Of a DNA stretch of 64,000 nucleotides, positions 17,519 to 26,305 are shown in pieces. Source of the stretch: Oscillospiraceae bacterium (lineage in GTDB: Bacteria; Bacillota; Clostridia; Oscillospirales; CAG-272). The stretch lies in the NCBI GenBank assembly GCA_015064255.1, contig SVSP01000005.1:24857-88856 (forward strand), written 5' to 3'. Position 1 is the first letter of the stretch. Each line of letters starts with the position of its first letter. Under the pieces are notes generated by a model that ran no database searches, was not told the origin of the DNA, and saw only the letters and a program-made list of their open reading frames with translations. The position numbers were made by a program, and so were the translations under genes.

Positions 17519-19054
17519 TCAGTGTTTATAGCTTATATCGCCCGATAGATCTTGTATTATATTCGGCGAAAGTGCTGTTACGGGCCAACCGTTCTCGCTC
17601 CAGACGATAGTACTTATGTGAATAGATATGTTGTTTTCGAGATCGGAGTCCTCTGTCCACATTTCGCTCACCATATACCACTGACCGTTGCTGTCAAGGA
17701 AGGGTTGCGCGTGAGCAACTCCTTCTGTGTGCCTCTTGTTTTCGGTAAGCGCGGTTGAATTTCCTTCAAGCATAGGCTTGCCGTCACGATCAAGATACGG
17801 CCCGAAAAGGCTTTCACTTCTTCCGACAGCCCAGTGATAACTACCATCCTGTCCGAGGACGCCTCTTGCCACGAAAAGATAATAATAATCACCGCGTTTT
17901 ACAATATACGGAGCTTCAAGACCGCCGCTTCCCTTGGCGAGATGCCAAAGCGTGGTTTCTTTCTCGTTGAGCAGACCGGTACTCGGGTCAATGCTCCGCA
18001 TAAAGATGCCATCCCAATACGATCCAAAAATGAGATAAGTTTTTCCGTTGTCGTCAACAAAAATATTAGGATCGATGCAGTTGTACGGATCTCCCGCCTT
18101 GGATTCAATTACGATACCCATGTCTGTGTATGGTCCCGTTGGCGAATCGGCATAGACAAGTCCTATAAGGGAGTTTTGAGAACCGAGGGTAGATGCGCAG
18201 TAATATATACAAAGCTTGTCGCCGACGGTGTAGAATCCAGGCGCCCATATTGACGCCGAGTTTCCGAGTTTTTCGGTTATGTAGGATGGGAACGTGTCGA
18301 AAACCCAGTTGCAATTTTGCCAGGTTTTAAGATTTGGCGAGCGTTTTACCATCATTCCTGCGGTCATGTTGATGCTGTAATACGCGCCTTTGTATTCTAT
18401 TATTTCAGGACAGCTTGTCGGAGCGCCTGTCGCGCCCGACAGTGAAAGCACAGACGGAAGCTCGTCGTCCTTGTCAAAGACCTTGGATATTTCCCATACA
18501 GGTGCGCCTTCTGCCTTTTCAAACAGGATGGCGTCGCATTCTTCTGAATTTGATTTTCCCGAAAGATATCTTTCTTCGCTTGCAAGGGTTATAAAATATC
18601 CGCCGTCGGTCTCTGTAATGCTCCAGCTTTGCAGTAGTTTAGAGTCTTTTTTGCTGAGGGTGAGCGGTTTGTCCTGATCGCTTGCATCTTTTGAAAGATA
18701 CAAGCCCGAAACGGCGTTTATAATGTTGTAGCTTTCGTCATCAAGCTTTGAAAGACGCCATATTTCATCAAGATCTCCGCGATATTTTGCAAGTGTTGCC
18801 ATCTCGCCCTTTACCGTTCCGAAAGAGCTTCCGCCGATAGAAAAACCGTTTTTGGCTTTTATAACGTACGCGGCGCCGTTTTCTAGTTTTGAAGTGTTTT
18901 CGGGTGTGGGGTCGGTGTCGTCTTGCGGCAGGTCGGAATCGTTTTGCGGAGGGAAGGGAATATCGGGTGTAGTTGGCGGTGTCTCAATATTACCGCACGC
19001 GGAAATAATTGACAAAACAAGAACAAGAGATAAGACAAATGCCGTTTTCTTCAT
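17519..19054 (-). CDS. Secreted lipoprotein, ricin-type lectin domain plus GH43 arabinanase-like domain
   Basis: A 511-residue lipoprotein. The signal peptide ends in the lipobox ISAC (Cys about residue 20), followed by a Pro/Asp/Thr-rich linker. Residues about 60-190 look like a beta-trefoil, ricin-type carbohydrate-binding domain (GAAYVIKAKNGFSIGG, NAVSGLYLS). Residues about 205-505 form a five-bladed GH43 domain: SCPEIIEYKGAYY, ASIWAPGF, CIDPNIFVDDNGKTYLIFGSYW, GGLEAPYIVKRGDYYYLF and GVAHAQPF. This layout matches arabinanase-type GH43 enzymes. It is the only clearly exported hydrolase of the sugar block and probably provides oligosaccharides for the cytoplasmic enzymes next door. Confidence 0.85.
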   Translation of the reverse strand: MKKTAFVLSLVLVLSIISACGNIETPPTTPDIPFPPQNDSDLPQDDTDPTPENTSKLENGAAYVIKAKNGFSIGGSSFGTVKGEMATLAKYRGDLDEIWRLSKLDDESYNIINAVSGLYLSKDASDQDKPLTLSKKDSKLLQSWSITETDGGYFITLASEERYLSGKSNSEECDAILFEKAEGAPVWEISKVFDKDDELPSVLSLSGATGAPTSCPEIIEYKGAYYSINMTAGMMVKRSPNLKTWQNCNWVFDTFPSYITEKLGNSASIWAPGFYTVGDKLCIYYCASTLGSQNSLIGLVYADSPTGPYTDMGIVIESKAGDPYNCIDPNIFVDDNGKTYLIFGSYWDGIFMRSIDPSTGLLNEKETTLWHLAKGSGGLEAPYIVKRGDYYYLFVARGVLGQDGSYHWAVGRSESLFGPYLDRDGKPMLEGNSTALTENKRHTEGVAHAQPFLDSNGQWYMVSEMWTEDSDLENNISIHISTIVWSENGWPVTALSPNIIQDLSGDISYKH

Positions 19055-19087
19055 TTTTTGCTCCTATTATAATATACTTGTAGTATT

Positions 19088-19116
19088 ATATTAGCATAGC
19101 GCAGAGAAAAAGTCAA
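19088..19116 (-). promoter_or_regulatory. Sigma-A type promoter for the GH43 lipoprotein
   Basis: Minus strand TTGACT (19111-19116), 17-bp spacer, TAATAT (19088-19093), 33 nt before the start codon. Confidence 0.65.
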
Positions 19117-19136
19117 CATAATTTGATTACTGCACC

Positions 19137-19168
19137 CCCCCCGCGCCACCGCGCGGGGATTTTTTTGC
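19137..19168 (+). terminator. GC-rich hairpin with T-tract pointing rightward
   Basis: CCCCGCGC-CACC-GCGCGGGG followed by ATTTTTTT on the plus strand, preceded by a run of eight C. All genes around it run leftward, so it could only stop antisense transcription. Confidence 0.5.
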
Positions 19169-19202
19169 AAAAAAACAGCCCTACTTTTGTAAGGCTGTTT
19201 TC
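19168..19202 (-). terminator. Intrinsic terminator after the cytoplasmic GH43
   Basis: Stem AAAACAGCC/GGCTGTTTT with U-tract on the minus strand, 14 nt after the stop at 19216. Confidence 0.85.
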
Positions 19203-19215
19203 TCTTTATAAAAAT

Positions 19216-20103
19216 TTATTCTGCAAAAGCCTTCTGCACATCGGTGGTCGGTCCGTGGATAACGAGAATATCGTCGCCGCCGTTGGGGTCCTTTACAAAC
19301 TCTGCGCGGTCGATGCAGGTCTCTCTCGGGCAATTTGTTATTCTGCCGGGGCGGGAGTGATATACGCAAACAAGCTCTTTTCCGTCCTTGGAGGTCGTGA
19401 AGCTGTGGTGTCCTGTTCCGTTTACCTTGTCGTTCTTCTTCAGAATGGGGTTGTAGTCAACCTTCTTGAACGGTCCCATCGGAGAATCGGAAATAGCACA
19501 TCCGATAGCGTAATCTTCGCATCTTGTGTGGTTTGCCGAATATGTGAGGTAGTATTTTCCGTTGTGCTTGAGAACGAAAGGTCCTTCAACAACGCTGCAA
19601 TCCTTAAGCTCCCATTCGTCTTCTGCTCTGAAGAGGAACTTTGCTGTGGACTCGTCGTAGGAAAGGAGGTCGTCGTTCATCTTTGCAACCCAGAGTACGT
19701 TTCCGCCGTCGAAACGAACGAAATAGAGGTAGGTCGTTCCGTCATCGTCAACAAAGAAATGTCCGTCGATCTCGTTTACTTCGTTGAGCCACTTTTTCTC
19801 TTCCTGCTTGAACGGCCCGAGAGGGTTGTCAGCAACTGCGATTCCGAGATGCTCGTTTGCGATGTAAACCATATAGAATTTTCCGTCGCGTACGGTGATC
19901 TCGGGAGCCCAGAAGCCTCTGTCACCCTTTACGTCTTCTGCTTTAAGGCAGTAGCCTCTGTCTGTCCACGTGCCCATATCGTCAGACGTGAAAACTCTGT
20001 AACCGTCACGGGAATTTGTGGAGTAGAGATAGTAGGTTCCGTCGTGAAGAAGGATAAAGGGATCCGCGCCTTCGCATACGGGGTTTTTGTAGGTGTTGTT
20101 CAT
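19216..20103 (-). CDS. Cytoplasmic GH43 family glycosidase
   Basis: A 295-residue single-domain GH43 enzyme (beta-xylosidase/alpha-L-arabinofuranosidase superfamily) without signal peptide. GADPFILL holds the base Asp, NEIDGHFF the pKa-tuning Asp, and VVEGPFVLKHNGKYYL the acid Glu; GHHSFT supplies the histidine near the metal. It is closely similar to the GH43 gene at 22734 (shared PLGPF..EEKKWL, YYLTYSANHTR and GHHSFT stretches), so the two are probably paralogues with slightly different substrates. It is downstream of the acyltransferase gene with a 73-nt gap, and its ribosome binding site is AAAAGGAGATATTATT. Confidence 0.88.
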   Translation of the reverse strand: MNNTYKNPVCEGADPFILLHDGTYYLYSTNSRDGYRVFTSDDMGTWTDRGYCLKAEDVKGDRGFWAPEITVRDGKFYMVYIANEHLGIAVADNPLGPFKQEEKKWLNEVNEIDGHFFVDDDGTTYLYFVRFDGGNVLWVAKMNDDLLSYDESTAKFLFRAEDEWELKDCSVVEGPFVLKHNGKYYLTYSANHTRCEDYAIGCAISDSPMGPFKKVDYNPILKKNDKVNGTGHHSFTTSKDGKELVCVYHSRPGRITNCPRETCIDRAEFVKDPNGGDDILVIHGPTTDVQKAFAE

Positions 20104-20176
20104 AATAATATCTCCTTTTTATTAAAGTCGGTATTTATTTGACGCGCCGGAATTTAGACGCGTAATATTTAATGTT

Positions 20177-21379
20177 TTATTTAATTGATTTCTTTTCGGA
20201 CATCAGCTTGTCAAGGAAGCATACCCATTTTACGCACATTCTTTCATCGGGCTGCGGGTAAACGTATATCAGCTTGCCGTGATAATAGACATCGAAATGC
20301 TCGCCTGCGGTTATCGGGAATGCGCCAATCTTTTCGGGCGACAGGGAAAATTCGATCTTTTCGCCGTGCATCGTTCCCGAAAGTCTGAATATATCCTTGT
20401 CGAGATAGGCTTCGCCCTCGCCCGCAAACTCGTCCATAAATCCGTCGTCCTTACAGCATCCGAGTCTGACTTTCGATGAGAGTATTTCATTTTCCGTGTC
20501 GATCTCGCTCTGTTGCCATTCAAACCACTCGTTTACACGCTCAAAGGGTGCGTTGTGAAGTCTGTAAAAATTATCAAGAGTCGTGTCAAGACCGCACACG
20601 CAGCGTATGTGACCGTCTTTTGCGGTGATAGAGCCCTCTTTTAAGCATTTCGGGCATTTGAAAAGGATCTTGTCAACGCCGAGCGCAATATCGTTGCACT
20701 TGTACTCGATTCCCTGCATAGCAAGCTCGTCGTCGTGCAAAATGGCTTTTTCGGCGATCTCCTTGATCTCGGAAACGTCTTTCTCTGCCACCTCGTCCGC
20801 CGACAGAAGAAGCTTGACCGAAGCTTTTATCTTGCCACGTCTGTCGCTTCCCTTTTCACGCCATTTCGGAAATGAGAGATACGCGCCCTCGCCCTTCCAG
20901 ATATAGAGATCGACACCGAGCTTTTTGATAAGCTCAGCCGTGCCCTCTGCAACCGGAAGAGAATGACCGTAGCAGGAAAGTCTGCCCTCCGGGAAGATAA
21001 CGATGACCGCGCCCTCGCGCTTTGCGCGCATAATATTAACGATAGTCGAAGCATCGGGCGTGAACATCTTCTTTGTTATGACGTGCATAAGCTTCAGAAG
21101 TCTTGCGGTTGACGGCTTGCGCGTGAAATGCTCGCTGACTATGTAAGTCGGACGCACGGGATAGAGTGTGAGCGCCGAGAGAATATGGTCAACGTCCGAG
21201 GTGTGCGTCGCGATGACTATCGCGGGACCTTTGAGATCTTTTACGGCTTCTTTGTCGAACTCGATCGAATATTTTTTAGTATATTTCGGCTTAAGTGCCG
21301 CATATACAGCGGCATATAAAAGAGGATTTACCTTGCCGATACTCTTTTTGCCCTTCGATTTTTTACTCTTTTCAGCCAT
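20177..21379 (-). CDS. PlsC-type 1-acylglycerol-3-phosphate acyltransferase with C-terminal zinc-ribbon
   Basis: A 400-residue acyltransferase. A Lys-rich N-terminus is followed by the PlsC domain (about 45-215): ATHTSDVDHI gives the HX4D catalytic pair, IFPEGRLS is the EGR glycerophosphate site, and PVAEGTAELIKKLGVD follows. The second half (about 235-400) is unusual. CPKC...CVCG forms a zinc-ribbon-like unit, then a beta-rich C-terminal part with no known match. The acceptor lipid is unknown; a phospholipid or glycolipid role is likely. RBS GGAG, own promoter, first gene ahead of the cytoplasmic GH43. Confidence 0.8.
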   Translation of the reverse strand: MAEKSKKSKGKKSIGKVNPLLYAAVYAALKPKYTKKYSIEFDKEAVKDLKGPAIVIATHTSDVDHILSALTLYPVRPTYIVSEHFTRKPSTARLLKLMHVITKKMFTPDASTIVNIMRAKREGAVIVIFPEGRLSCYGHSLPVAEGTAELIKKLGVDLYIWKGEGAYLSFPKWREKGSDRRGKIKASVKLLLSADEVAEKDVSEIKEIAEKAILHDDELAMQGIEYKCNDIALGVDKILFKCPKCLKEGSITAKDGHIRCVCGLDTTLDNFYRLHNAPFERVNEWFEWQQSEIDTENEILSSKVRLGCCKDDGFMDEFAGEGEAYLDKDIFRLSGTMHGEKIEFSLSPEKIGAFPITAGEHFDVYYHGKLIYVYPQPDERMCVKWVCFLDKLMSEKKSIK

Positions 21380-21416
21380 ATCTTACTCCGATACCTGTGT
21401 GCAGATCTTTTTCTAC

Positions 21417-21446
21417 ATTATATCATTTATTTGTTCTGTTTGTCAA
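21417..21446 (-). promoter_or_regulatory. Sigma-A type promoter for the acyltransferase
   Basis: Minus strand TTGACA (21441-21446), 18-bp spacer, TATAAT (21417-21422). Confidence 0.7.
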
Positions 21447-21504
21447 TATATTTTGTGTTTTTACCGAGCCATCGCACGGTGATAAAGGCGGTAAAAGACT
21501 CGGA

Positions 21505-22530
21505 TTATTTCCAGCCGAGCTTTGCGGCTTCCTCGTTGATGGCTCCCCATACGATATCTTCGCACCACCAATGGTTTTTGGGAGTTTCGACAAGACGGCA
21601 ATTTCCCTCGGCACCATTTGCTTTGTAAATTTCGCGCACGGTTTCAAAGCCTCTGCGCACACCGTGGATAGGGAAGATGTCGTCTTCTTTTCCTGCGATA
21701 GCGATGAAATTTCTCGGAGCGATCAGACAGGAAAGATCCTGCATATCGAAATATCTGTATGCGGACGGGATATAGTTGCAAACACAGTGGAAAAGGTCGA
21801 GGATCGATTCGGGATACGGACAGAAAGCGCAGCTCGGCGCGCAGATCTTGATACGTTCATCACAGCAGGCTGCGTAGAATGATGCCGTGCCGCCGCCCGA
21901 ATTCCCTGTTATGAGAATTTTGTCGGTGTCCGCTTCCTTGAAATTCACAAGCATATCAATAGCCTTTGAAATATCCCAAATTCTTTCTGCAAGGAGCGTT
22001 CTGCCGAGCATAAGCGCAACGTGTCCGTCAAAACGGCAGTTGTCGTTCTTGCTTCTGTCAGGACGGGTAGGCTTTCTCTCTCCCATTGAACGCTGCTCAA
22101 TCGCAAGAGCGATATATCCGTTTTTTGCCGCTTGAAGAGCAAACTGTCCGCGCGGATGATAATTTTCGTCTGCGGGATATTTTTTTATTCCTATCGAGTT
22201 GTGGAATCCGGTGGAATGACCTTGCAGAGTTATCGCAACCGGATATTTCTTTTTGCCGAGCTTAGGAATAACGAGATAGCAGGGAACTGTCGCACCGATC
22301 TCGCTTTCGAAGGTGAAGCGTATTATCCTGCAGTCGTCGCGGTCTTCCTCGGATACGATCTGCATATTGGGCGGGCAGGTGTTTTGTGCGACGAGATCAA
22401 GACCGGTCAGAGCGACAAGCTTTTCTTTTACAGCCTCTCTCCACTCGCTGTAGTTTACATCTTTGTTATATGAAAGAAGCGGAGTCGTGTTTTTTACAAG
22501 TGTTTCGTGACAAAAATCCGAATTGATCAT
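21505..22530 (-). CDS. Alpha/beta hydrolase, acetyl xylan esterase (CE7)-like
   Basis: A 341-residue cytoplasmic alpha/beta hydrolase. ILITGNSGGGTASFYAACC is the nucleophile elbow, FIAIAGKEDDIFPIHG carries the acid residue, and ETPKNHWWCED the histidine. ALAIEQRSMGERKP resembles the RGQ-type motif of CE7 acetyl xylan esterases and related carbohydrate esterases. It may deacetylate imported xylo- or arabino-oligosaccharides, which fits the GH43 neighbours on both sides. A consensus promoter lies upstream, diverging from the GH43/GDPD operon with 17-bp spacers in both directions. Confidence 0.75.
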   Translation of the reverse strand: MINSDFCHETLVKNTTPLLSYNKDVNYSEWREAVKEKLVALTGLDLVAQNTCPPNMQIVSEEDRDDCRIIRFTFESEIGATVPCYLVIPKLGKKKYPVAITLQGHSTGFHNSIGIKKYPADENYHPRGQFALQAAKNGYIALAIEQRSMGERKPTRPDRSKNDNCRFDGHVALMLGRTLLAERIWDISKAIDMLVNFKEADTDKILITGNSGGGTASFYAACCDERIKICAPSCAFCPYPESILDLFHCVCNYIPSAYRYFDMQDLSCLIAPRNFIAIAGKEDDIFPIHGVRRGFETVREIYKANGAEGNCRLVETPKNHWWCEDIVWGAINEEAAKLGWK

Positions 22531-22578
22531 AATAATATCCTGCCTTTTGAAAATAAAAATAGCTTTCTTTTTTAGTCC

Positions 22579-22607
22579 ATTATAGCATCGGCAAAGAGTC
22601 TTGTCAA
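22579..22607 (-). promoter_or_regulatory. Sigma-A type promoter for the CE7-like esterase
   Basis: Minus strand TTGACA (22602-22607), 17-bp spacer, TATAAT (22579-22584). Confidence 0.8.
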
Positions 22608-22669
22608 TTATTTTGCAAATAATCAGGTAATTTCCGAAAGAATTTTCACAGAAGTTTTTGCCGTTTCTA

Positions 22670-22698
22670 TTGACAACGTGTAGTATAACTGTTAAAAT
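22670..22698 (+). promoter_or_regulatory. Sigma-A type promoter for the GH43-GDPD operon
   Basis: TTGACA (22670-22675), 17-bp spacer, TAAAAT (22693-22698); divergent from the esterase promoter 63 nt away. Confidence 0.75.
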
Positions 22699-22733
22699 AT
22701 GATTGAAATATGAAAAAATGTTGGAGGAACAAT

Positions 22734-23621
22734 ATGAAAAATCCGCTTTTTTTAGGTGCAGACCCGTTCATTCTGTATTGGGAGGGTAAGTACTATGTTT
22801 ATCCGACCGCACAGGTACACGGCAGTGAAAACACACTTGCCGATATGGGGTATCAGGTTTACGTGTCGGAAGATCTTGAAAACTGGGAAAACAAGGGATT
22901 TGCGCTCTCTCGCGACGACGTGAAGGGCGAAAAATGCTTCTGGGCACCCGAAATTATTCGATACAGAGATAAATTCTATATGGTCTATACGTCGGAAGAG
23001 CATCTCGGCGTTGCTGTTTCCGATTCTCCCCTCGGTCCGTTCAGACAGGAAGAGAAAAAGTGGCTTAGCGAAAACAGAGCGATAGACGGACATTTCTTTA
23101 TTGATGACGACGGACAGGCTTATCTTTACTACGTTCGTCTCGGCGGCGGAAATAAGATCTGCGTAACGAAAATGTCTGACGATCTTATGTCGATAGACGA
23201 AGAAAACGAGAAGATCATAATTACAGCCGAAGAGCCATGGGAAACTGTCGATGCGCGCGTTACCGAAGGACCTTTTGTGCTAAAGCACAAGGGACTTTAT
23301 TACCTCACTTATTCGGCAAACCACACGAGAAGTCAGGATTATGCGGTAGGGTATGCGACTTCTTCCTCGCCTTTCGGGCCTTTTGAAAAGTACGAAGGCA
23401 ATCCTATACTGCACAAAAATGACAAGATCGTCGGTGTCGGACATCACAGCTTCACGAAGGTTGGCGAAAACAAGTGGATCTGCGCTTATCACAGCCATTT
23501 TTCGACAAATCAGTTCAGACCGAGAGTTACTCGCCTTGACTATGCCGAGTTCGTTGAAGATGAAAACGGCGGAAAGGATATTCTCAGAGTAAACGGACCT
23601 ACAGGCGAGGCTACGCTTTAA
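22734..23621 (+). CDS. Cytoplasmic GH43 family glycosidase (paralogue)
   Basis: A 295-residue GH43 enzyme. GADPFILYWEG, RAIDGHFFIDDDG and VTEGPFVLKHKG hold the base, modulator and acid residues, with GHHSFT later. No signal peptide. The ORF track starts eight residues early; the ATG at 22734 is seven bases after GGAGG. It is similar along its whole length to the gene at 19216-20103, which suggests duplication within this locus. It is followed after 24 nt by a glycerophosphodiester phosphodiesterase gene in the same operon, a pairing that hints at substrates carrying glycerol phosphate or at lipid-linked glycans (inference). Confidence 0.87.
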   Translation: MKNPLFLGADPFILYWEGKYYVYPTAQVHGSENTLADMGYQVYVSEDLENWENKGFALSRDDVKGEKCFWAPEIIRYRDKFYMVYTSEEHLGVAVSDSPLGPFRQEEKKWLSENRAIDGHFFIDDDGQAYLYYVRLGGGNKICVTKMSDDLMSIDEENEKIIITAEEPWETVDARVTEGPFVLKHKGLYYLTYSANHTRSQDYAVGYATSSSPFGPFEKYEGNPILHKNDKIVGVGHHSFTKVGENKWICAYHSHFSTNQFRPRVTRLDYAEFVEDENGGKDILRVNGPTGEATL

Positions 23622-23645
23622 AATATAACATAAGGAGAAAAAATT

Positions 23646-24449
23646 ATGAATTACTGGACACAAAGCCCCGAAAACATTTACGTTGCCGCACACAGAGGCT
23701 GGTCGGCTGTATATCCCGAAAATACAATGATCGCTATCAGAAAAGCGGCAGAGCTTGGCGTTGACCAGATCGAGATCGACGTTCGTCAGACCAAGGACGG
23801 CGAGCTTGTCATTATACACGACGCGACGGTTGACCGCACTACAGACGGAAGCGGAAACGTCTGCGACCTCACTCTCGAAGAAATAAAAAAGCTTGATGCC
23901 GGCGTGAAAAAGTCTGCCGAGTTTGCGGGCGAGAGAATTCCGACCTTCACCGAATTTATGGATTATATCAAGGACTTCGATATGATGACACTTGATATTG
24001 AACTCAAGCTTTATCCCGAAGATTTCGGCGATACAGCATACGAGGTCTGCGACAGAGTTCTTAAACAGCTTGTTGAATACGGCTTCAAGGACCGATGCGT
24101 TATCAACTCGTTCAGCAGTTCGCTCAACGAATACATTTGCAACAAAAACGAAGGCTGGAAGCAGCACGTTTACTATCCTATCCAGTTTTTGCGCTCGTAC
24201 GATAAGTGCAAGGATCCCTATTCTTACGCTTACTGCTGCTGTATGTTCGGCGCGCCGGAGGGCGAATTTACGGGAACAGCCGAAAGCTACGTTGATATGA
24301 AGGCAAAGGGCGTTCAGCCTTGGGCAGGCGCTTCTATCAAGGATCAGACAGGCGTTGACGAAGCTATCGCAAAGAAAGCCGAGCTTATCACTTGTAACAA
24401 TCCCGACGTTGTTCTCGAATGCCTCAGAAAAAGAGGAGCGCATAAGTAA
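23646..24449 (+). CDS. Glycerophosphodiester phosphodiesterase family protein
   Basis: A 267-residue GDPD TIM-barrel enzyme (UgpQ/GlpQ-like), hydrolysing glycerophosphodiesters to glycerol 3-phosphate and an alcohol. AHRGWSAVYPENT is the N-terminal signature with the catalytic His and Arg; IEIDVRQTKDGELVIIHD supplies the metal-binding Glu/Asp pair and second His; LDIELK gives another metal Glu. The barrel interior is less typical: a Cys-rich run (YAYCCCMFGAP) stands near the C-terminus. No signal peptide, so it works inside the cell. Second gene of the GH43 operon, closed by a strong hairpin. Confidence 0.87.
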   Translation: MNYWTQSPENIYVAAHRGWSAVYPENTMIAIRKAAELGVDQIEIDVRQTKDGELVIIHDATVDRTTDGSGNVCDLTLEEIKKLDAGVKKSAEFAGERIPTFTEFMDYIKDFDMMTLDIELKLYPEDFGDTAYEVCDRVLKQLVEYGFKDRCVINSFSSSLNEYICNKNEGWKQHVYYPIQFLRSYDKCKDPYSYAYCCCMFGAPEGEFTGTAESYVDMKAKGVQPWAGASIKDQTGVDEAIAKKAELITCNNPDVVLECLRKRGAHK

Positions 24450-24472
24450 GATTACTGTTTTACTCATAAAAC

Positions 24473-24504
24473 AAATATCCCGTGCAGAACTGCACGGGAT
24501 ATTT
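24473..24504. terminator. Strong bidirectional terminator
   Basis: Perfect 15-bp stem AAATATCCCGTGCAG/CTGCACGGGATATTT with a two-base loop, between the convergent GDPD and ligase genes. Confidence 0.88.
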
Positions 24505-24563
24505 GCTATTTTGGGGAGGATTTATAATGAAATTATCGATTTTACGTAATTTGCAAAAGTAAC

Positions 24564-26261
24564 TTAATCTATAGACATATCGAGCTTGAATCTCATAATT
24601 TTTCTGAGAGTGTTCTTCGGGAACTCTTCGTCGCGGATCTTCAGCACGCCGATCTTCTTGTAAGGAACTGTGTTTCTGTTGTACTCATCGATAAAAGGCT
24701 TGAGATGTGCTCTGTAATCGGTGATATTGTTCTTTTCCATATATTCCTTGTCGGGATATACTTCTGCAACGATCGCGTTATGCTCCATTCCGCGGCGGCT
24801 CTGCCCCTCGTAAACTATAATGTCGAGGATGCCGGGAGTTGCGACAAGCTCGTTTTCTATCTCTTCGGGGTAAACGTTCTTTCCGTTTGAAAGAATTATA
24901 AGATTCTTCTTTCGTCCCGTGATGTAGAGAACTCCGTTTTCGTCAAGCTTTCCGTAGTCGCCCGTCTTGAAGTATCTGTCCTCGGTGATAGCGTCCATAG
25001 TGGCTTCTCCGTCCTTGTAATATCCGAGCATTACGTTGGGTCCCTTTACCCATATCTCGCCCTCGCCGTCTTCGTTGGGTTGGTCGATCTTTACGGTATC
25101 TATGTTAAGTACGTTTCCTACGCTTCCGGGAACGATATTTCTCGTTCTGTTCACGGCGATAATGGGCGCACATTCGGTGATTCCGTATCCGTTGAGGGTG
25201 GAAATTCCGACTGCGTCAAAGAAAGCGAGGATGTCGGGGTTGATGGGAGCGCCGCCCGAAATTATCATTTTTACTTCGCCGCCGAATGCTGCGCGTACAG
25301 CGCCGAAGAGCTTCTTGCGCATATCTATTCCTACTTTGCGCAGACCGTTGCTGACCTTTATCATATTTGCAATCAGCTTTTCCTTGCCCTGTTCCTTTAC
25401 GTTTGCCATTATCTTGCGGTAGAATGTTTCAAGGTAGAGAGGAACAAGCACGAGGTGACCCGGCTTCTGCTCTTTAAGCTCCTTCTGAACGTAGCGAAGC
25501 CCTGCCGAAATATATACCTCACAGCCTATCATAACGTGTCCGATAAGCATTACGGAAGATCCGTACGTATGATGCGGAGGAAGGACACCTACCGTTTTGT
25601 CCGAGAAATCTACGTATTGAATTACGTCCGAAAGGTCTGAAAGGATCGCGTTCTGCGAGAGCATAACGCCCTTTCCTTTGCCGGTCGTGCCCGATGTGAA
25701 TACAAGAAGGGACATTTTGTACGGATCGATCTCTGCGCCGAAATATTCTTCTGACGAGCTTTCGAATTTTTCTCTTCCTATTTCGACAAGCGAAAGGAGG
25801 GAGTTTTCTTCCTTCTTTGCGTTAAGAAAGACGGGCTGAGCGGAAAGCTCCGCCTTTTCTGCGATAACAGCCGCTTTTTCTGCAATATCTTCGTCACAGA
25901 TCAGATAGCTGATGTCAGCTCTGATAGCCGTGTCGGCAAGGTCCTGCGCAAGCCAGTCGCGGTCAAGCGGAACGAGAACTGCACCGATGCAGAGGGCTGC
26001 GTAGTAGGTGAGAGCCCATTCATACGAGAATTTTCCGATAACGACGCAGTGCTTCCCTGCGCAACCCATAGAGAGCATTTCGGTAGCGAGTGCGCGCACG
26101 TCATTTCTGAATTTTATAAAGCTGACCTTTACGGTCTCGGGCTTCGTGGGAACAGGGCGGTAGGAGTACGCTGCTTTTTCGCCGTATTCCTGCGCTGCCC
26201 ATTCGATAAGCTCGCGGACGTTGGCGAATTCTTTCTTTTCGTGCAAAATGTGATTTTTCAT
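24564..26261 (-). CDS. AMP-forming acyl-CoA/acyl ligase (ANL superfamily)
   Basis: A 565-residue adenylate-forming ligase. LLVFTSGTTGKGKGVMLSQ is the P-loop-like A3 motif, LNGYGITECAP is A5, YFKTGDYG is A7, and GRKKNLIILSNGKNVYPEEIE is A8. The C-terminal RIKxNTLRKIMRFK-like end (FPKNTLRKIMRFK) carries the A10 lysine. It is most like long-chain fatty acid-CoA ligases, so it likely activates a fatty acid for lipid metabolism; an acyl-ACP synthetase role is equally possible. A TetR gene lies upstream in the same direction, separated by 179 nt that hold an R1 repeat, so co-transcription is possible but not certain. Confidence 0.85.
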   Translation of the reverse strand: MKNHILHEKKEFANVRELIEWAAQEYGEKAAYSYRPVPTKPETVKVSFIKFRNDVRALATEMLSMGCAGKHCVVIGKFSYEWALTYYAALCIGAVLVPLDRDWLAQDLADTAIRADISYLICDEDIAEKAAVIAEKAELSAQPVFLNAKKEENSLLSLVEIGREKFESSSEEYFGAEIDPYKMSLLVFTSGTTGKGKGVMLSQNAILSDLSDVIQYVDFSDKTVGVLPPHHTYGSSVMLIGHVMIGCEVYISAGLRYVQKELKEQKPGHLVLVPLYLETFYRKIMANVKEQGKEKLIANMIKVSNGLRKVGIDMRKKLFGAVRAAFGGEVKMIISGGAPINPDILAFFDAVGISTLNGYGITECAPIIAVNRTRNIVPGSVGNVLNIDTVKIDQPNEDGEGEIWVKGPNVMLGYYKDGEATMDAITEDRYFKTGDYGKLDENGVLYITGRKKNLIILSNGKNVYPEEIENELVATPGILDIIVYEGQSRRGMEHNAIVAEVYPDKEYMEKNNITDYRAHLKPFIDEYNRNTVPYKKIGVLKIRDEEFPKNTLRKIMRFKLDMSID

Positions 26262-26305
26262 ATCCGAAAAATTCCTTTCATAAGTAGACGTAATTGTTAT
26301 TTTAT

